DNA from: Petrotoga sp. 9PWA.NaAc.5.4
GTDB taxonomy: Bacteria; Thermotogota; Thermotogae; Petrotogales; Petrotogaceae
Reading direction: 5' to 3'
Assembly (NCBI RefSeq): GCF_002895485.1
Contig: NZ_AZRK01000001.1
Location: 1-64,000 of the forward strand
Length of the DNA: 64,000 nucleotides
Under the pieces are notes generated by a model, which saw only the letters and a list, made by a program, of their open reading frames with translations, was not told where the DNA came from and made no database searches. Both the position numbers and the translations under genes were made by a program. This document shows positions 1-9,241 of the stretch, piece by piece. Each line of letters starts with the position of its first letter. Position 1 is the stretch's first letter.

Positions 1-50
1 CAATAACAGGGGGTCAGGCCGATATATATCTGAAAGAAAAACGTTTATGA
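1..50 (+). CDS. 3' end of an unidentified gene (partial)
   Basis: An open frame entering from the left edge ends at TGA 48-50; its last residues read ITGGQADIYLKEKRL. The stop overlaps the ATG at 47 of the next gene as ATGA, the usual sign of translational coupling inside an operon. Too little is present to name the product. Confidence 0.6.
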   Translation, partial: ITGGQADIYLKEKRL

Positions 51-292
51 AGAAACTGTACAACATTTTTAAGGTTGGAAATTACAGAGATTTTGAATTT
101 GCGCGAGTAAACAGTATGATAAAAGCATTTGATCTCAAAGTGAATATTGATGAAAAAAACAAAGCAATTATCTTAGATAACCAAACAAACATAAAAGATC
201 TTTTAAATATTTTTAATGAACTTTACTATGTTTCAGAACTTTCAAATATAAGAATGCGTGTAAACGAAGCGAATGTAGTTAAGGGAAGTTAA
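47..292 (+). CDS. Small hypothetical protein, 81 aa
   Basis: Not recognised. The start is supported by the 4-base ATGA overlap with the preceding partial gene, although the same frame is also open to the left edge. The product is a small soluble mixed-charge protein with no signal peptide, membrane segment or cysteines. It is the last gene of its operon: a bidirectional hairpin terminator follows 20 bp downstream, facing the flagellin gene. Nothing in the sequence gives a function. Confidence 0.6.
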   Translation: MKKLYNIFKVGNYRDFEFARVNSMIKAFDLKVNIDEKNKAIILDNQTNIKDLLNIFNELYYVSELSNIRMRVNEANVVKGS

Positions 293-311
293 CATGTGAA
301 ACACCCTACGT

Positions 312-343
312 AAAAAAAGAGACGTTTTATACGTCTCTTTTTT
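312..343. terminator. Bidirectional terminator between convergent genes
   Basis: A perfect 7-bp stem GAGACGT/ACGTCTC (319-337) with a 5-nt loop is flanked by A-runs on the left and T-runs on the right, so it works on both strands. It separates the 81-aa gene (+) from the flagellin gene (-), which ends at 362. Confidence 0.9.
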
Positions 344-361
344 GAATTTGAATAGAAAAGA

Positions 362-2992
362 TTATTGAAGAAGCCTTAGTACGTTTTGTGGAATGGTGTT
401 AGATTGTGCAAGCATTGCGTTTGAAGTTTGCATTAAGATCTGTTGCTTTGTAAATTCCATCATTTCCTTTGCCATATCTGCATCTCTAATTCTTGATTCA
501 GCAGCCGCTAAATTTTCTGATGAGACTTGAAGGTTTCTTATAGTATGTTCTAATCTATTTTGCATCGCTCCAAGATTCGATCTCTCATTAGAAACAAAGT
601 TTATTGCACTATCAATCTTAGATATAGCTGCATCAGCTGCTTCTTGAGTTGATACATCTATACCTTTTGTTATTCGTGTATCATTTTCGAACACTGTTTT
701 TGTAGCAAACATCAAGTTTCCTTCTGAATCATAGTATCCTACCTCATAACCTGCTTCTTCAAAAGATTTCCAATTATTAAGATCATCTACGTCAAAGGGT
801 GAGTCTGTTTTCCATAATAGTGCGTCGTCGTAATAATATCCGGCGTCTTGAGTAGCTTCTATAACTTGCCAACTTCCTATTTCTAAATTAACTGCAATCT
901 CATCTAAATCAAGTGGATTAGTTGATTTTAACAATATTTCACCATTATTATCATAATATCCAATATCGTCCGATAATTCTTTAAAACTTGCATAGTAGTT
1001 ATTACTACCTTTTTCTAATAAAATATTGAGTTCTTGACCTTCTGGAATTTCGATATCAGAAGGAAAAATCAATGCATCTTCTAAGTAATATCCACTGGGA
1101 TTTTCTCCATTTGCTTCTTTCCAAACAGGTATTTTGGTATCTCCTTCTAATTCTAAAACGTAAATCTTTTCCCCATTTGTAATTGGACTTCCCGGCGAAT
1201 ATACAGAAGTAGAAAGACTTGTATCATAATATGCATTATTATCATTATCCCAAACAGCAACTGTCTTTGTTATCCCTTTATCAGTATCTTCTAAGGCAAA
1301 TATAATTGAATTATTTAAAGATTCATCACTCTTATATACAAGATTCCCATTCGTATCATAATATCCAGTGTTTGCACCATTTACATTTTGCCAAATTGCA
1401 AAGGAATCTCCGTTCTTTTCTAAGAAAGAAAACGAACCACCTTCACGTATTTGTACGCTTGGCAAAGTTGTTAAACCATCTAAAGATATATATTGGTTAC
1501 CAACCCAAATAGCTGATACCTCATCACTTTCATTTTTTAATGCCCACACAGTAGTAGAAGAAGGATACATTGATTCTGTGCGAAAAACAAGATTTCCATC
1601 ATAGTAATATCCATTCCTATTTGAAACGTTTTGAAAAACACCTACAAGTTTTCCGCCGTCTTCTAAAGCATAAACTTGACTTCCTAAACTTAAACTACCT
1701 TTATATACTAAATTGTTTTTATTATCATAATATCCATAATATCCACCATTTTCTGAAATTGCTACAGTTTTAGATGAACCATTATCAGTATCTTCTAAAG
1801 CATAAACTTCCCCCGTAGACAAAGCTAAAGCAGAATTGTATATTACAGTATTTCCACTAAGGCTAAGGTAAGCTTTAGCAGTGCTATTGTATTGAGCTAT
1901 AGTTGTTGATCCCTTAACAAAAAAACTACCGGTAGCATTATTTACTACAGAGTAAGTAACAACTGTATATTGATCTGCTACTAAAGTTACCCCACTAAAT
2001 GTATTAACTTCATAAGAAACTGCCTTATAAACATCAGAATTATATGTTTTAGCAACATATGTAGATCCTCCTATATTTATCTCACTACCAATACTTAGTG
2101 TTTGATTAATTCTAGTTATTAACGTTCCATCCGTGGTCACGTAACCCTTATCATACCAAGTAGCAATTACATTACTATTAGAATCTTTAAGTACATAGTT
2201 ATTGCCAACAGTTGAAGCTGTTAAAGGACCATTTATACTTGTAATTAGATTGCCTTCACTGTCAAAATATCCTTCTTGAATTACTTGCTGTGCATCCTTC
2301 CACACTGCAACTTCTTCACCTTGATAAACTAATGTGTTTCCATTAATAGTATATTGCCCGTTTGCCCCAAAAATTAAATTGCCATTTTTGTCAAAATAAC
2401 CGCCTTCATACCAAACCGCTTTTACATTTCCGTTTTTATCCCTTAATACAGAATGTCCATTAATAGTAGTAGCGGTGTATTCTGTCCCTATTTGTAATGC
2501 ACTTGCTTTCATATTAGCAATATTTAACTCAACATTTTGACCTTCGTTAGCTCCAATATGAAACTTTGCTGAAAAACTTCCTTTTAGTAAATCAATAGCG
2601 TTAAATTGAGTCGTTTCAGCTATTCTTGTAATTTCTGCAGCTAATTGATCTATTTCTTTTTGAATGGCATCTCTATCCACATCTACGTTCGTGTCGTTTG
2701 CAGATTGTACTGCAAGCTCTCTCATCCTTTGAAGTATCGAATGTGTCTCTGTTAGTGCACCCTCTGCAGTTTGTATCAAAGATATTGCATCTTGTGCATT
2801 TTTAACTGCCATGTTTAAACCACTTATTTGAGCTCGCATTTTTTCAGACATAGAAAGTCCTGCTGCATCATCACCTGCTCTATTGATGCGTAACCCAGTT
2901 GAAAGCTTTTCGAGTGTTTTCCCCATAGAAGTGTTCACATTATCAAGTGAACGCCAGGCTTTTAATGCATTAATATTTTGGTTAATTCTCAT
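362..2992 (-). CDS. fliC: Giant flagellin with a long variable insert, 876 aa
   Basis: Structural subunit of the flagellar filament, secreted through the flagellar export channel without a signal peptide. Residues 1 to about 165 are the conserved D0/D1 half (MRINQNINALKAW at the N-terminus, then LSTGLRINRAGDDAAGL), and the last 100 residues (from GIDVSTQEAADAAI to NVLRLLQ) are the matching C-terminal half. Typical flagellins have about 280-500 residues. Here some 600 residues lie between the halves, built of roughly a dozen loose repeats of 40-50 residues with the pattern YYD-x-x-GNLV followed by A-L/V-E-D and AVW, which probably form surface-exposed beta domains. Start ATG 2992 has a strong AGGAGG site. 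An inverted-repeat element lies 32 nt upstream in the same orientation. No clear sigma-28 promoter was found. Confidence 0.97.
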   Translation of the reverse strand: MRINQNINALKAWRSLDNVNTSMGKTLEKLSTGLRINRAGDDAAGLSMSEKMRAQISGLNMAVKNAQDAISLIQTAEGALTETHSILQRMRELAVQSANDTNVDVDRDAIQKEIDQLAAEITRIAETTQFNAIDLLKGSFSAKFHIGANEGQNVELNIANMKASALQIGTEYTATTINGHSVLRDKNGNVKAVWYEGGYFDKNGNLIFGANGQYTINGNTLVYQGEEVAVWKDAQQVIQEGYFDSEGNLITSINGPLTASTVGNNYVLKDSNSNVIATWYDKGYVTTDGTLITRINQTLSIGSEINIGGSTYVAKTYNSDVYKAVSYEVNTFSGVTLVADQYTVVTYSVVNNATGSFFVKGSTTIAQYNSTAKAYLSLSGNTVIYNSALALSTGEVYALEDTDNGSSKTVAISENGGYYGYYDNKNNLVYKGSLSLGSQVYALEDGGKLVGVFQNVSNRNGYYYDGNLVFRTESMYPSSTTVWALKNESDEVSAIWVGNQYISLDGLTTLPSVQIREGGSFSFLEKNGDSFAIWQNVNGANTGYYDTNGNLVYKSDESLNNSIIFALEDTDKGITKTVAVWDNDNNAYYDTSLSTSVYSPGSPITNGEKIYVLELEGDTKIPVWKEANGENPSGYYLEDALIFPSDIEIPEGQELNILLEKGSNNYYASFKELSDDIGYYDNNGEILLKSTNPLDLDEIAVNLEIGSWQVIEATQDAGYYYDDALLWKTDSPFDVDDLNNWKSFEEAGYEVGYYDSEGNLMFATKTVFENDTRITKGIDVSTQEAADAAISKIDSAINFVSNERSNLGAMQNRLEHTIRNLQVSSENLAAAESRIRDADMAKEMMEFTKQQILMQTSNAMLAQSNTIPQNVLRLLQ

Positions 2993-3024
2993 ACTTTTAC
3001 CTCCTTGAAAATTTTTGTATACTC

Positions 3025-3210
3025 ACTTTAGAAATTCTAAACTTCACATTTTATAAATATTTATTTCAACGTTTAACTTTTTACAAAATACCTCCCCACT
3101 TCTAATCCTTACTAATTTCTAATTTTTTTAACTTTTTCGCTACATGTAGCGAAAGAGAGGGGGGAGGGCTCCGCCCTAAAGCTGTTTAAAAGTCAAAAAC
3201 TGTTTGTTTT
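3025..3210 (-). repeat. Dispersed TIR element, copy A (left end lost)
   Basis: Read on the minus strand this copy ends with ATTTCTAAAGT (right end at 3025), 32 nt before the flagellin start. It contains the AGGGCGGAGCCCT hairpin (about 3165-3177) and the variant palindrome CGCTACATGTAGCG (3138-3151). The left terminal repeat is not recognisable. Confidence 0.85.
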
Positions 3211-3215
3211 TAAGT

Positions 3216-3499
3216 AAAATATTAAATCAAAACCAAAAAAAAGCTTCAATAATTGACTCAACTTTCAAAGTATGGAAAATCGTTTTCAATATATTATTCT
3301 TGGGTTACTTACCCGATTCCTAAAATTTTTGTTGAAAATTCTAAAATTTCATAAGCTTACTCTGAAAATAATATGAAAATTTCTGCTATGTGAGAAAATT
3401 TTGGATAATTTTTTAGTATAATTAATAATATATCTCAGAGTTTGAAAAATGTAAAAAAAGTGCCTGCTGTCGTAAAATTTCTACTTTTTATGTTAATTA
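3216..3499. other. Gene-free stretch upstream of the flavin reductase
   Basis: No open frame with a ribosome site is visible. The stretch is AT-rich and contains a short inverted repeat GGGT-TACTT-ACCC near 3304-3316. It must hold any flagellin promoter lying beyond the repeat, but no sigma-28 consensus was recognised. Confidence 0.4.
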
Positions 3500-3508
3500 T
3501 GATATAAT
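3500..3508 (+). promoter_or_regulatory. Extended -10 promoter element
   Basis: TGATATAAT (TGn-TATAAT) lies 22 nt before the ATG of the flavin reductase gene. The -35 region is weak, as is common for extended -10 promoters. Confidence 0.6.
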
Positions 3509-3529
3509 TTTAGGTTGGGAGGCGTCGAT

Positions 3530-4099
3530 ATGTCAAACAACCGTTTTAGTGAAAATATTGTTATGCCTGTGTGTTTGGTCACAGTTAAAAGTAACGGCTT
3601 TGTCAATTCTATGACAGTAGCATGGTCTACTCCTTTATCTTCTAATCCTCCTTTATTTGGTTTTGCTATACGCAAAAGTCGTTTTACATACGACATGATC
3701 ATGAAAGAAAAGGAGTTTAGTGTTTCTTTTTTATCATATGAAAAGGCAGAATTGGCTGTAAAATTTGGAAGAATATCAGGAAGAGAAGGAGATAAAGTTT
3801 CTATTTCAGGAGTTAATTTAAAAGAATCCGAATTCATAAAATCTCCTTACATAGATGAAGGATATTTTTCTATGGAATGCGTTTTAGAAAGCTATTTTGA
3901 AGTGGGAGATCATGATTTCATTGTGGGGAAGGTGATAAACACTCACAAAAAAGCGAATTTGAAAGATGCAGATCCTATTGTTTATTTGGGCAAGGATACT
4001 TTTAGTTCGATTGATTTGACGAAAATTCAACCGTTTGATACTAAAAGTATCGTTGAGGCGGTTAGACAAGCTTTGAATAGAGGTGGAAAAGATGATTAA
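3530..4099 (+). CDS. Flavin reductase-like (flavoredoxin family) protein, 189 aa
   Basis: Member of the flavin reductase-like domain family, which binds FMN and passes electrons from NAD(P)H or ferredoxin-type donors to acceptors in the cytoplasm. Visible family features are the N-terminal MPVCLVTVKSNGFVNSMTVA segment, the WSTPLSSNPPLFGFAIR flavin-contact stretch and the later GDHDFIVGKV strand. The frame is open from TTG 3515, but that codon overlaps the GGGAGG ribosome site (3517-3522), so ATG 3530 with 7-nt spacing is the start. It overlaps the next gene by 8 bp. The natural acceptor cannot be told from sequence. Confidence 0.85.
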   Translation: MSNNRFSENIVMPVCLVTVKSNGFVNSMTVAWSTPLSSNPPLFGFAIRKSRFTYDMIMKEKEFSVSFLSYEKAELAVKFGRISGREGDKVSISGVNLKESEFIKSPYIDEGYFSMECVLESYFEVGDHDFIVGKVINTHKKANLKDADPIVYLGKDTFSSIDLTKIQPFDTKSIVEAVRQALNRGGKDD

Positions 4100-4700
4100 A
4101 AAACAAAGTTCGGATTCTGTCATTTTGGATATAATAGAACCTTCTATCGCTTTCCCTCAAATAAGATTAGAAAAAGGTCAAACATTAGGAATTTACACAG
4201 AAAATCCGATAGTTTTAACTTCTAACTTTTTTAGGTTGATATCAGAACCAGAAAAATATGCGAAAAAGGTTATGGTTAATGGAATAATAGCCAATGGAAC
4301 AAATTGGGTAGGAAGGGTTTTTACGCATATTGTAGTACCTGGAATTTGGGAAGATAGCATTTGTAATATACTGAAGAATAAACCCAAACGTAGGCATTTA
4401 ATATTTATAGGTGCAAATAGTAACGAAATCAGATACGAAGAACTTGCAAACATTTCAAGATTCGTAACTGATTACAAAAAGGATGGAAGCATTTTTGTAA
4501 TTACTGATTCTAAAGAATTGTTGGAAGCTACTGTTGAAAAGGTCATAGATGAAAAAGGGCTTGAATTAACTATGAAACAAGGGGACTTTTTTGAAAGGTT
4601 ATCCGATAAAACAGAAGTTTCGGAATTAAGCAACATTATTTCAAATATAGAAGACTTGAGGTATAAAAAATGGAAACTTGCAGATAATTCTCAAAAATAA
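4092..4700 (+). CDS. ABC-ATPase-like protein lacking the P-loop, 203 aa
   Basis: Not confidently assigned. The order of segments resembles a short ABC ATPase: LEKGQTLGIYTEN at residues 26-38 sits where LxxGEIxGIxGxNGxGK would be, FFRLIS follows like TLFRLIS, and VITDSKELLEATVEKVIDEK near the C-terminus resembles the H-loop and post-H-loop region. However, the Walker A lysine motif, an LSGGQ signature and a Walker B aspartate pair are absent, so ATP hydrolysis is unlikely. ATG 4092 is preferred over GTG 4083, which lies in the AGAGGTGG ribosome site. The gene overlaps the flavin reductase by 8 bp and precedes a membrane protein gene by 30 bp, reminiscent of an ATPase-permease pair. Confidence 0.6.
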   Translation: MIKKQSSDSVILDIIEPSIAFPQIRLEKGQTLGIYTENPIVLTSNFFRLISEPEKYAKKVMVNGIIANGTNWVGRVFTHIVVPGIWEDSICNILKNKPKRRHLIFIGANSNEIRYEELANISRFVTDYKKDGSIFVITDSKELLEATVEKVIDEKGLELTMKQGDFFERLSDKTEVSELSNIISNIEDLRYKKWKLADNSQK

Positions 4701-4730
4701 TTTCGAGAGATTTTTAAGGCGGGGCTAAGG

Positions 4731-5501
4731 GTGACTAAAAATACAAAAAGATTTTTGTTTTCTTCAATAGTCTTTATTTTAATTCTTTGGGGTATGCAAA
4801 GAATGAGTTTTTATCTTTTAAAAATAGAACCTTTTTATTTTTTAAGCAATATACACATTGAAAACAAAAGATTAAAGCAAACTGATATATTTCCAGAAAA
4901 TGCTCTTGCGGTTATAAAGCCTCAGAAAGATAAAATTGAAGTTTACTTATCAAAAGAATTAGAAGATTTAGATATTATACAAAACGATCTTTATGCAGTA
5001 GGTTATGAATTATCAAAGATGATGGGAAATTATGTTCCACTGAGTTTTTTTATTACAGATTATTTAAGAATGCCTAAATCATATTATTTCGTAAGAAATA
5101 TTTTTTATGTAATATATTTTATATGGTTTATTCTATTAGGTTTAATATATAAACCATTTTCTTTTAATAAATTACTTTTATTAAAGTTTGGATATAACAA
5201 AGAAGTAGTTGTAAATATGGCAATATTTTTCTTATTTTTCTTTTCAATTTTTCTTATTTTTTATTTTCACACATATAATTTTGAAAGTTTTTTTAGTTTC
5301 GGGATACTAACTTTTAGTGGAATAATTTTAACAAACACCTTTAGGAATAAATTTCTAAAGCTTTTAATTATAGTTTTATTAGGTATTAGCTTTTTTTCCA
5401 ATATTATTTTAAGTTATTCAGCTATAATATTATTAATTTCTATTATTATATGGGGACTTTTCGGTTGGAAGAATTGGATTAATCCATTCATCCAAAAATA
5501 A
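4731..5501 (+). CDS. Polytopic membrane protein, 256 aa, unknown function
   Basis: Not recognised. One membrane segment lies near residues 8-28. It is followed by a mostly soluble stretch of about 90 residues (probably external) and then four to five very hydrophobic, Phe/Ile-rich segments from about residue 122 to the C-terminus (WGLFGWKNW near the end). GTG start behind a G-rich site. It lies 30 bp after the P-loop-less ABC-like gene, so the two may form one complex, perhaps a decayed or repurposed transporter. That is inference from order only. Confidence 0.6.
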   Translation: MTKNTKRFLFSSIVFILILWGMQRMSFYLLKIEPFYFLSNIHIENKRLKQTDIFPENALAVIKPQKDKIEVYLSKELEDLDIIQNDLYAVGYELSKMMGNYVPLSFFITDYLRMPKSYYFVRNIFYVIYFIWFILLGLIYKPFSFNKLLLLKFGYNKEVVVNMAIFFLFFFSIFLIFYFHTYNFESFFSFGILTFSGIILTNTFRNKFLKLLIIVLLGISFFSNIILSYSAIILLISIIIWGLFGWKNWINPFIQK

Positions 5502-5559
5502 AATATACTTATACTGGGTTCAGATCAGAACTCTCAATCAGTCTTAGGAGGTATTTTTT

Positions 5560-6591
5560 GTGAACTATAATTTGAATAAAGAGGAAATACTTTTAGCTCT
5601 AAGAGAAGAACTAAGTGATATTAACGATATTCAAAACCTTCAAAATCTAAAATCTAAGTACCTCGGCAAAAATGGATTAACTAAAAGTTTGATGAAAAAC
5701 TTGAAAAATCTTGATGATCAAGCTAAAAGAGAGTATGGTAAGGTCATTAACGAGTTAAAAAACGAAATTGAAGATATCTTTGAGAATAAATTAGCAGAAT
5801 TGAAAAAAGCTGAATTAGAAGAAAAAGAGAAAGAAAATTGGGTCGATGTTACAATTCCAGGAGCAATTAGAAAAATTGGAAAAGAAAGTTTTATCACAAA
5901 AACAATTAGGGAGATAGAAGAAATTTTCATAGGTATGGGCTTTTCGATAGCGGAAGGACCTGAAATAGAAGATGCATGGTATAACTTTGACGCTCTCAAT
6001 ACTCCTAAATGGCATCCTGCAAGAGAAATGCAGGATACTTTTTATATAACAACTGACCAACAAAAGCTTCTACGTACCCATACTTCTCCCGTCCAAATAA
6101 GAACCATGCTAAAAAGCACACCCCCTTTAGCAATAATTTCACCGGGAAGGGTATATAGAAAAGATGAATTAGATGCCACTCATTCTCCTGTTTTTCATCA
6201 AGTGGAAGGTTTGTATGTAGATAAAACCGTTTCTGTTTCACATTTAAAGATGTATCTTGAAACAATGGCAAAAAAACTTTTTGGTAACAAAGTATCAATA
6301 CTTTTAAGGCCGAGTTATTTTCCTTTTACAGAACCAAGTTTTGAAGTTGACATAAGTTGTATCTTTTGTGGAGGTAAAGGCTGTAACATATGTAAAAATT
6401 CTGGATGGATAGAGATATTAGGGGCAGGATTAGTTCATCCCAATGTATTAAAAAGTGTAAACTATGATCCTGAAATATGGCAAGGTTTTGCCTTTGGAAT
6501 GGGAGTTGAAAGGGTTGCGTTGTTAAAATACAATGTTCCAGAAATGAGGGAGTTCTATAAAAATGATGTAAGGTTTATAGAAAGTTGGTAA
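5560..6591 (+). CDS. pheS: Phenylalanyl-tRNA synthetase alpha subunit, 343 aa
   Basis: Catalytic subunit of the alpha2-beta2 enzyme that charges tRNA-Phe in the cytoplasm. The N-terminal coiled-coil (about residues 1-100, with the LKSKYLGKNGLTK segment) contacts tRNA. The class II core follows with motif 2 (RTHTSPVQIRTM, then GRVYRKDELDATHSPVFHQVEG) and motif 3 (GFAFGMGVERVALLKYNV). Length is normal. GTG start with AGGAGGT at 5546-5552. A short sequence upstream (about 5513-5541) resembles a fragment of the TIR element family. pheT follows after about 250 bp. Confidence 0.97.
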   Translation: MNYNLNKEEILLALREELSDINDIQNLQNLKSKYLGKNGLTKSLMKNLKNLDDQAKREYGKVINELKNEIEDIFENKLAELKKAELEEKEKENWVDVTIPGAIRKIGKESFITKTIREIEEIFIGMGFSIAEGPEIEDAWYNFDALNTPKWHPAREMQDTFYITTDQQKLLRTHTSPVQIRTMLKSTPPLAIISPGRVYRKDELDATHSPVFHQVEGLYVDKTVSVSHLKMYLETMAKKLFGNKVSILLRPSYFPFTEPSFEVDISCIFCGGKGCNICKNSGWIEILGAGLVHPNVLKSVNYDPEIWQGFAFGMGVERVALLKYNVPEMREFYKNDVRFIESW

Positions 6592-6612
6592 TAAGAGGAA
6601 TAATATACAGAT

Positions 6613-6806
6613 AAACTTTTTAGAAAAGAAAGGTTTTGTTAAAATAAGTTTTTGAATTTAAAGTGGACTCAGAAAGAAGTTAATCCCGTTCTTTCAGGAG
6701 AATTATCAACTAAGTTAAACAAATAGATAGTTGATAAAAATTAACACAGTGAAGATACTTTTGAAAAAAATAAAACTAAAATATTGATAAAAACTAATTT
6801 TTAAAG
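6613..6806 (+). repeat. Degenerate TIR element copy upstream of pheT
   Basis: The pheS-pheT gap keeps the outline of the family: a left end like AACTTTTTAGAAA, the conserved TAAGTTTTTGAATTTAAAGTGG block near 6645-6667, the AAATATTGATAAAA box and a right end like ATTTTTAAAGT, 33 nt before the pheT start. The two GC-rich hairpins have decayed. Confidence 0.6.
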
Positions 6807-6839
6807 TAAATATAGGCTAATAAATCACAGGAGGTAAGA

Positions 6840-9203
6840 ATGAAGGTATCCATTGAATGGTTAACAGATTACATAAATATCACAAAAAATACAGAGGAAT
6901 TAATTAATGAGTTAAAACTTCATACTACCGATGTTGAAAGCTACTCTAAAGTAGGAAAAAATCTTTCAAATGTTGTTGTTGGTAAAATAAAAGATGTAAA
7001 ACCTCATAAAAATTCTGATAATTTAGTTGTTTGCGAAATTGACGTAGGTAATTCAATAAAAAAGATTGTTACAGGTGATCTTACAGTTAAAGCAGAAGAA
7101 AAAGTTCCTGTTGCTTTACCTGGTGCAATTTTAGTGAACAACGTTAAAATAGAAACTAGAGATTTTAAAGGAATTGTTTCTGAAGGTATGATGTGTTCTT
7201 TGAAAGAACTAGGAATATCTGAAGACGCTGATAAGATTTACAGAATAATCGATGATGTTGAAGCAGGAGTGGACTTTTTAAAATACTTTAACTTAGCAGA
7301 TGAAATTTTAGAAATCGATATACTCCCCAATAGGCCTGATTTGCTTTCTTATTTAGGCATAGCTAAGGAACTAGAAGCTATAGGATGTGGAGAAAATTTT
7401 ACACTCTTTGATTATACTCAAATACAAAAAGGTGAAGGGTTTCCAGTTACGATTGAATATGATAAATGTAAAAGATATATGGCAACTGTTATGAAAAATA
7501 TAAAAGTTGGCCCTTCTCCATTGTGGCTTGTAAAAAGGTTAGGCAGAGCTGGAATAAGGAGTATTAACAATATCGTTGATATAACAAATTATGTTATGCT
7601 TGAAACAGGGCATCCAATTCACGCATTCGATTTAGACCTCATAGGCAACCAAATAGTTGTTAGAAAAGCAAATAATGGTGAAAAAGTCTTACTTTTGGAT
7701 GAAAAAGAATATACTTTGCGCGGAGATGAGACTCTCATCACAGATGGTAGAAACATAATAGCCCTTGGAGGAATAATGGGCGGAGAATTAAGTGGAATAA
7801 ATGAACATACAACGTCAGTTTTGTTAGAAGTAGCTTATTTTGATCCTGTAAACATTAGAAAATCTTCAAGTTACCATAAAATAAGCTCTGATTCTTCTTA
7901 TAGATTTGAACGTGGTGTTGACCCAAACGATTCTGAAATCGTCATGGGAAGGTTAATAAAACTCATAACTGAATTAGCAACGGGAAAAGTAGATGGTTTT
8001 ACAACGGATGTATATCCAAATACTATTGAAAAAAAGCGTATTTTATTGAGAAAGAATTATTTGAATAGCAGATTAGGCAAAGTAATTGAAAAATCTGATG
8101 TGGAAAAAATTTTTAACAAATTAGACTTTACTTTTGTAAACCAAAATGAAAATTGGTTAGTATCAATTCCTACGAAAAGGCCGGATATCATCGACGAAAT
8201 AGATATTGTTGAGGAAGTTGGAAGAGTTTATGGATATTCAAAGATTCCTTCATATTTTCCTTCTATATCAGGTTTAACAGGAACTAAAGGAGAATTTGTT
8301 GCTTTTAAAGATAGAGTTACAGATATAATGTTAGCAAATGGTTTTCATGAAGCTAAAACTTTTCCTTTGAACAATATAAAACGTATGTGGATGGAAGATG
8401 ATGTAGAATTAAAAGTAGTGAACCCATTATCATCCGAATATGAATACATTACTCCTAAGTTAGTATATGGGCTGTTGGAAGCAACTTCTTTTAACTACAG
8501 AAATCAAAACAGAGATATAAAATTATTTGAAATAGACAAGGTTTTTTTAAAAGACGACAGTAGTGAAACAGGAGCAAAAGAGTTCACAAATTTAGCATTT
8601 ATTGCAACAGGCAGGGAAAACGAATATGACTTTACCGACAAGCGTGAAATTTCGTTCTACACTTTAAAAGGTAACTTAGAGAATGTTTTTAAGGAATGGA
8701 GTTTGAATGTAGATTTTCTTAGATCTTCTCAAATAGGTTTGATGAAGTCTCAAAGTGCTGAGTTGTTTTTAAATGATCTAAAAATTGGTTTTTTAGGATT
8801 GTTGGATCCTCAGACTGCTGATAGTTTTTATGAAATAAAGTCCCCAGTTTATATATGTGAGATAAACCTCGATACCTTGTTTGCAAATCGAAAAGATGTT
8901 AGCAAAAAGATTAGAAATTTTGATTTCCCCGCAATAAAGAGGGAGTATGCTTTTGTTGTACCTATATCAGTGGAATTCAAAGAAATTCAAAAAGTTATAG
9001 AAGATGGTAGCAATATAATCGAAGAATTTCAAATATTCGATGTTTATAAAGGTAAAAATTTACCAAAAGACAAAATAAGTATAACTGTAAGTATCGTGTA
9101 CAGATCTGAGCATAAAACGTTAAAAGATGAGGAAGTTAACGAAGTTGAAAAAAATATTCTCAACAAATTGCAAAAACTAAATGTAAAACTTAGAGAAAGA
9201 TAA
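6840..9203 (+). CDS. pheT: Phenylalanyl-tRNA synthetase beta subunit, 787 aa
   Basis: Partner of PheS, providing tRNA recognition and editing. Domains in order: N-terminal KVSIEWLTDYI, EMAP-type tRNA-binding domain (about 40-150, with VVGKIKDVKPHKNSD), B3/B4 editing domain (about 205-390, containing GIRSINNIVDITNYVM and RFERGVDPN), B5 domain, catalytic-like core with RNQNRDIKLFEIDKVF, and C-terminal anticodon-binding FDX-ACB domain ending YRSEHKTLKDEEVNEV. Length is normal for bacteria. ATG preceded by AGGAGG. It is separated from pheS by a relic element that could carry its own promoter. Confidence 0.97.
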   Translation: MKVSIEWLTDYINITKNTEELINELKLHTTDVESYSKVGKNLSNVVVGKIKDVKPHKNSDNLVVCEIDVGNSIKKIVTGDLTVKAEEKVPVALPGAILVNNVKIETRDFKGIVSEGMMCSLKELGISEDADKIYRIIDDVEAGVDFLKYFNLADEILEIDILPNRPDLLSYLGIAKELEAIGCGENFTLFDYTQIQKGEGFPVTIEYDKCKRYMATVMKNIKVGPSPLWLVKRLGRAGIRSINNIVDITNYVMLETGHPIHAFDLDLIGNQIVVRKANNGEKVLLLDEKEYTLRGDETLITDGRNIIALGGIMGGELSGINEHTTSVLLEVAYFDPVNIRKSSSYHKISSDSSYRFERGVDPNDSEIVMGRLIKLITELATGKVDGFTTDVYPNTIEKKRILLRKNYLNSRLGKVIEKSDVEKIFNKLDFTFVNQNENWLVSIPTKRPDIIDEIDIVEEVGRVYGYSKIPSYFPSISGLTGTKGEFVAFKDRVTDIMLANGFHEAKTFPLNNIKRMWMEDDVELKVVNPLSSEYEYITPKLVYGLLEATSFNYRNQNRDIKLFEIDKVFLKDDSSETGAKEFTNLAFIATGRENEYDFTDKREISFYTLKGNLENVFKEWSLNVDFLRSSQIGLMKSQSAELFLNDLKIGFLGLLDPQTADSFYEIKSPVYICEINLDTLFANRKDVSKKIRNFDFPAIKREYAFVVPISVEFKEIQKVIEDGSNIIEEFQIFDVYKGKNLPKDKISITVSIVYRSEHKTLKDEEVNEVEKNILNKLQKLNVKLRER

Positions 9204-9241
9204 TTAAAACTATAAAAATTAAAACGAAAGGATGAAAAAAC

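Noticed and set aside
1306-1773. Three short plus-strand frames opposite the flagellin gene
   Set aside because: They are antisense shadows of the flagellin variable region, without ribosome sites or recognisable domains.
5502-5559. T-box or attenuator upstream of pheS, or a TIR element relic (5513-5541)
   Set aside because: The leader is too short for a T-box and no specifier stem or terminator is visible. The similarity to the element family covers only about 28 bases with mismatches, so it is noted in the pheS entry but not listed as a copy.
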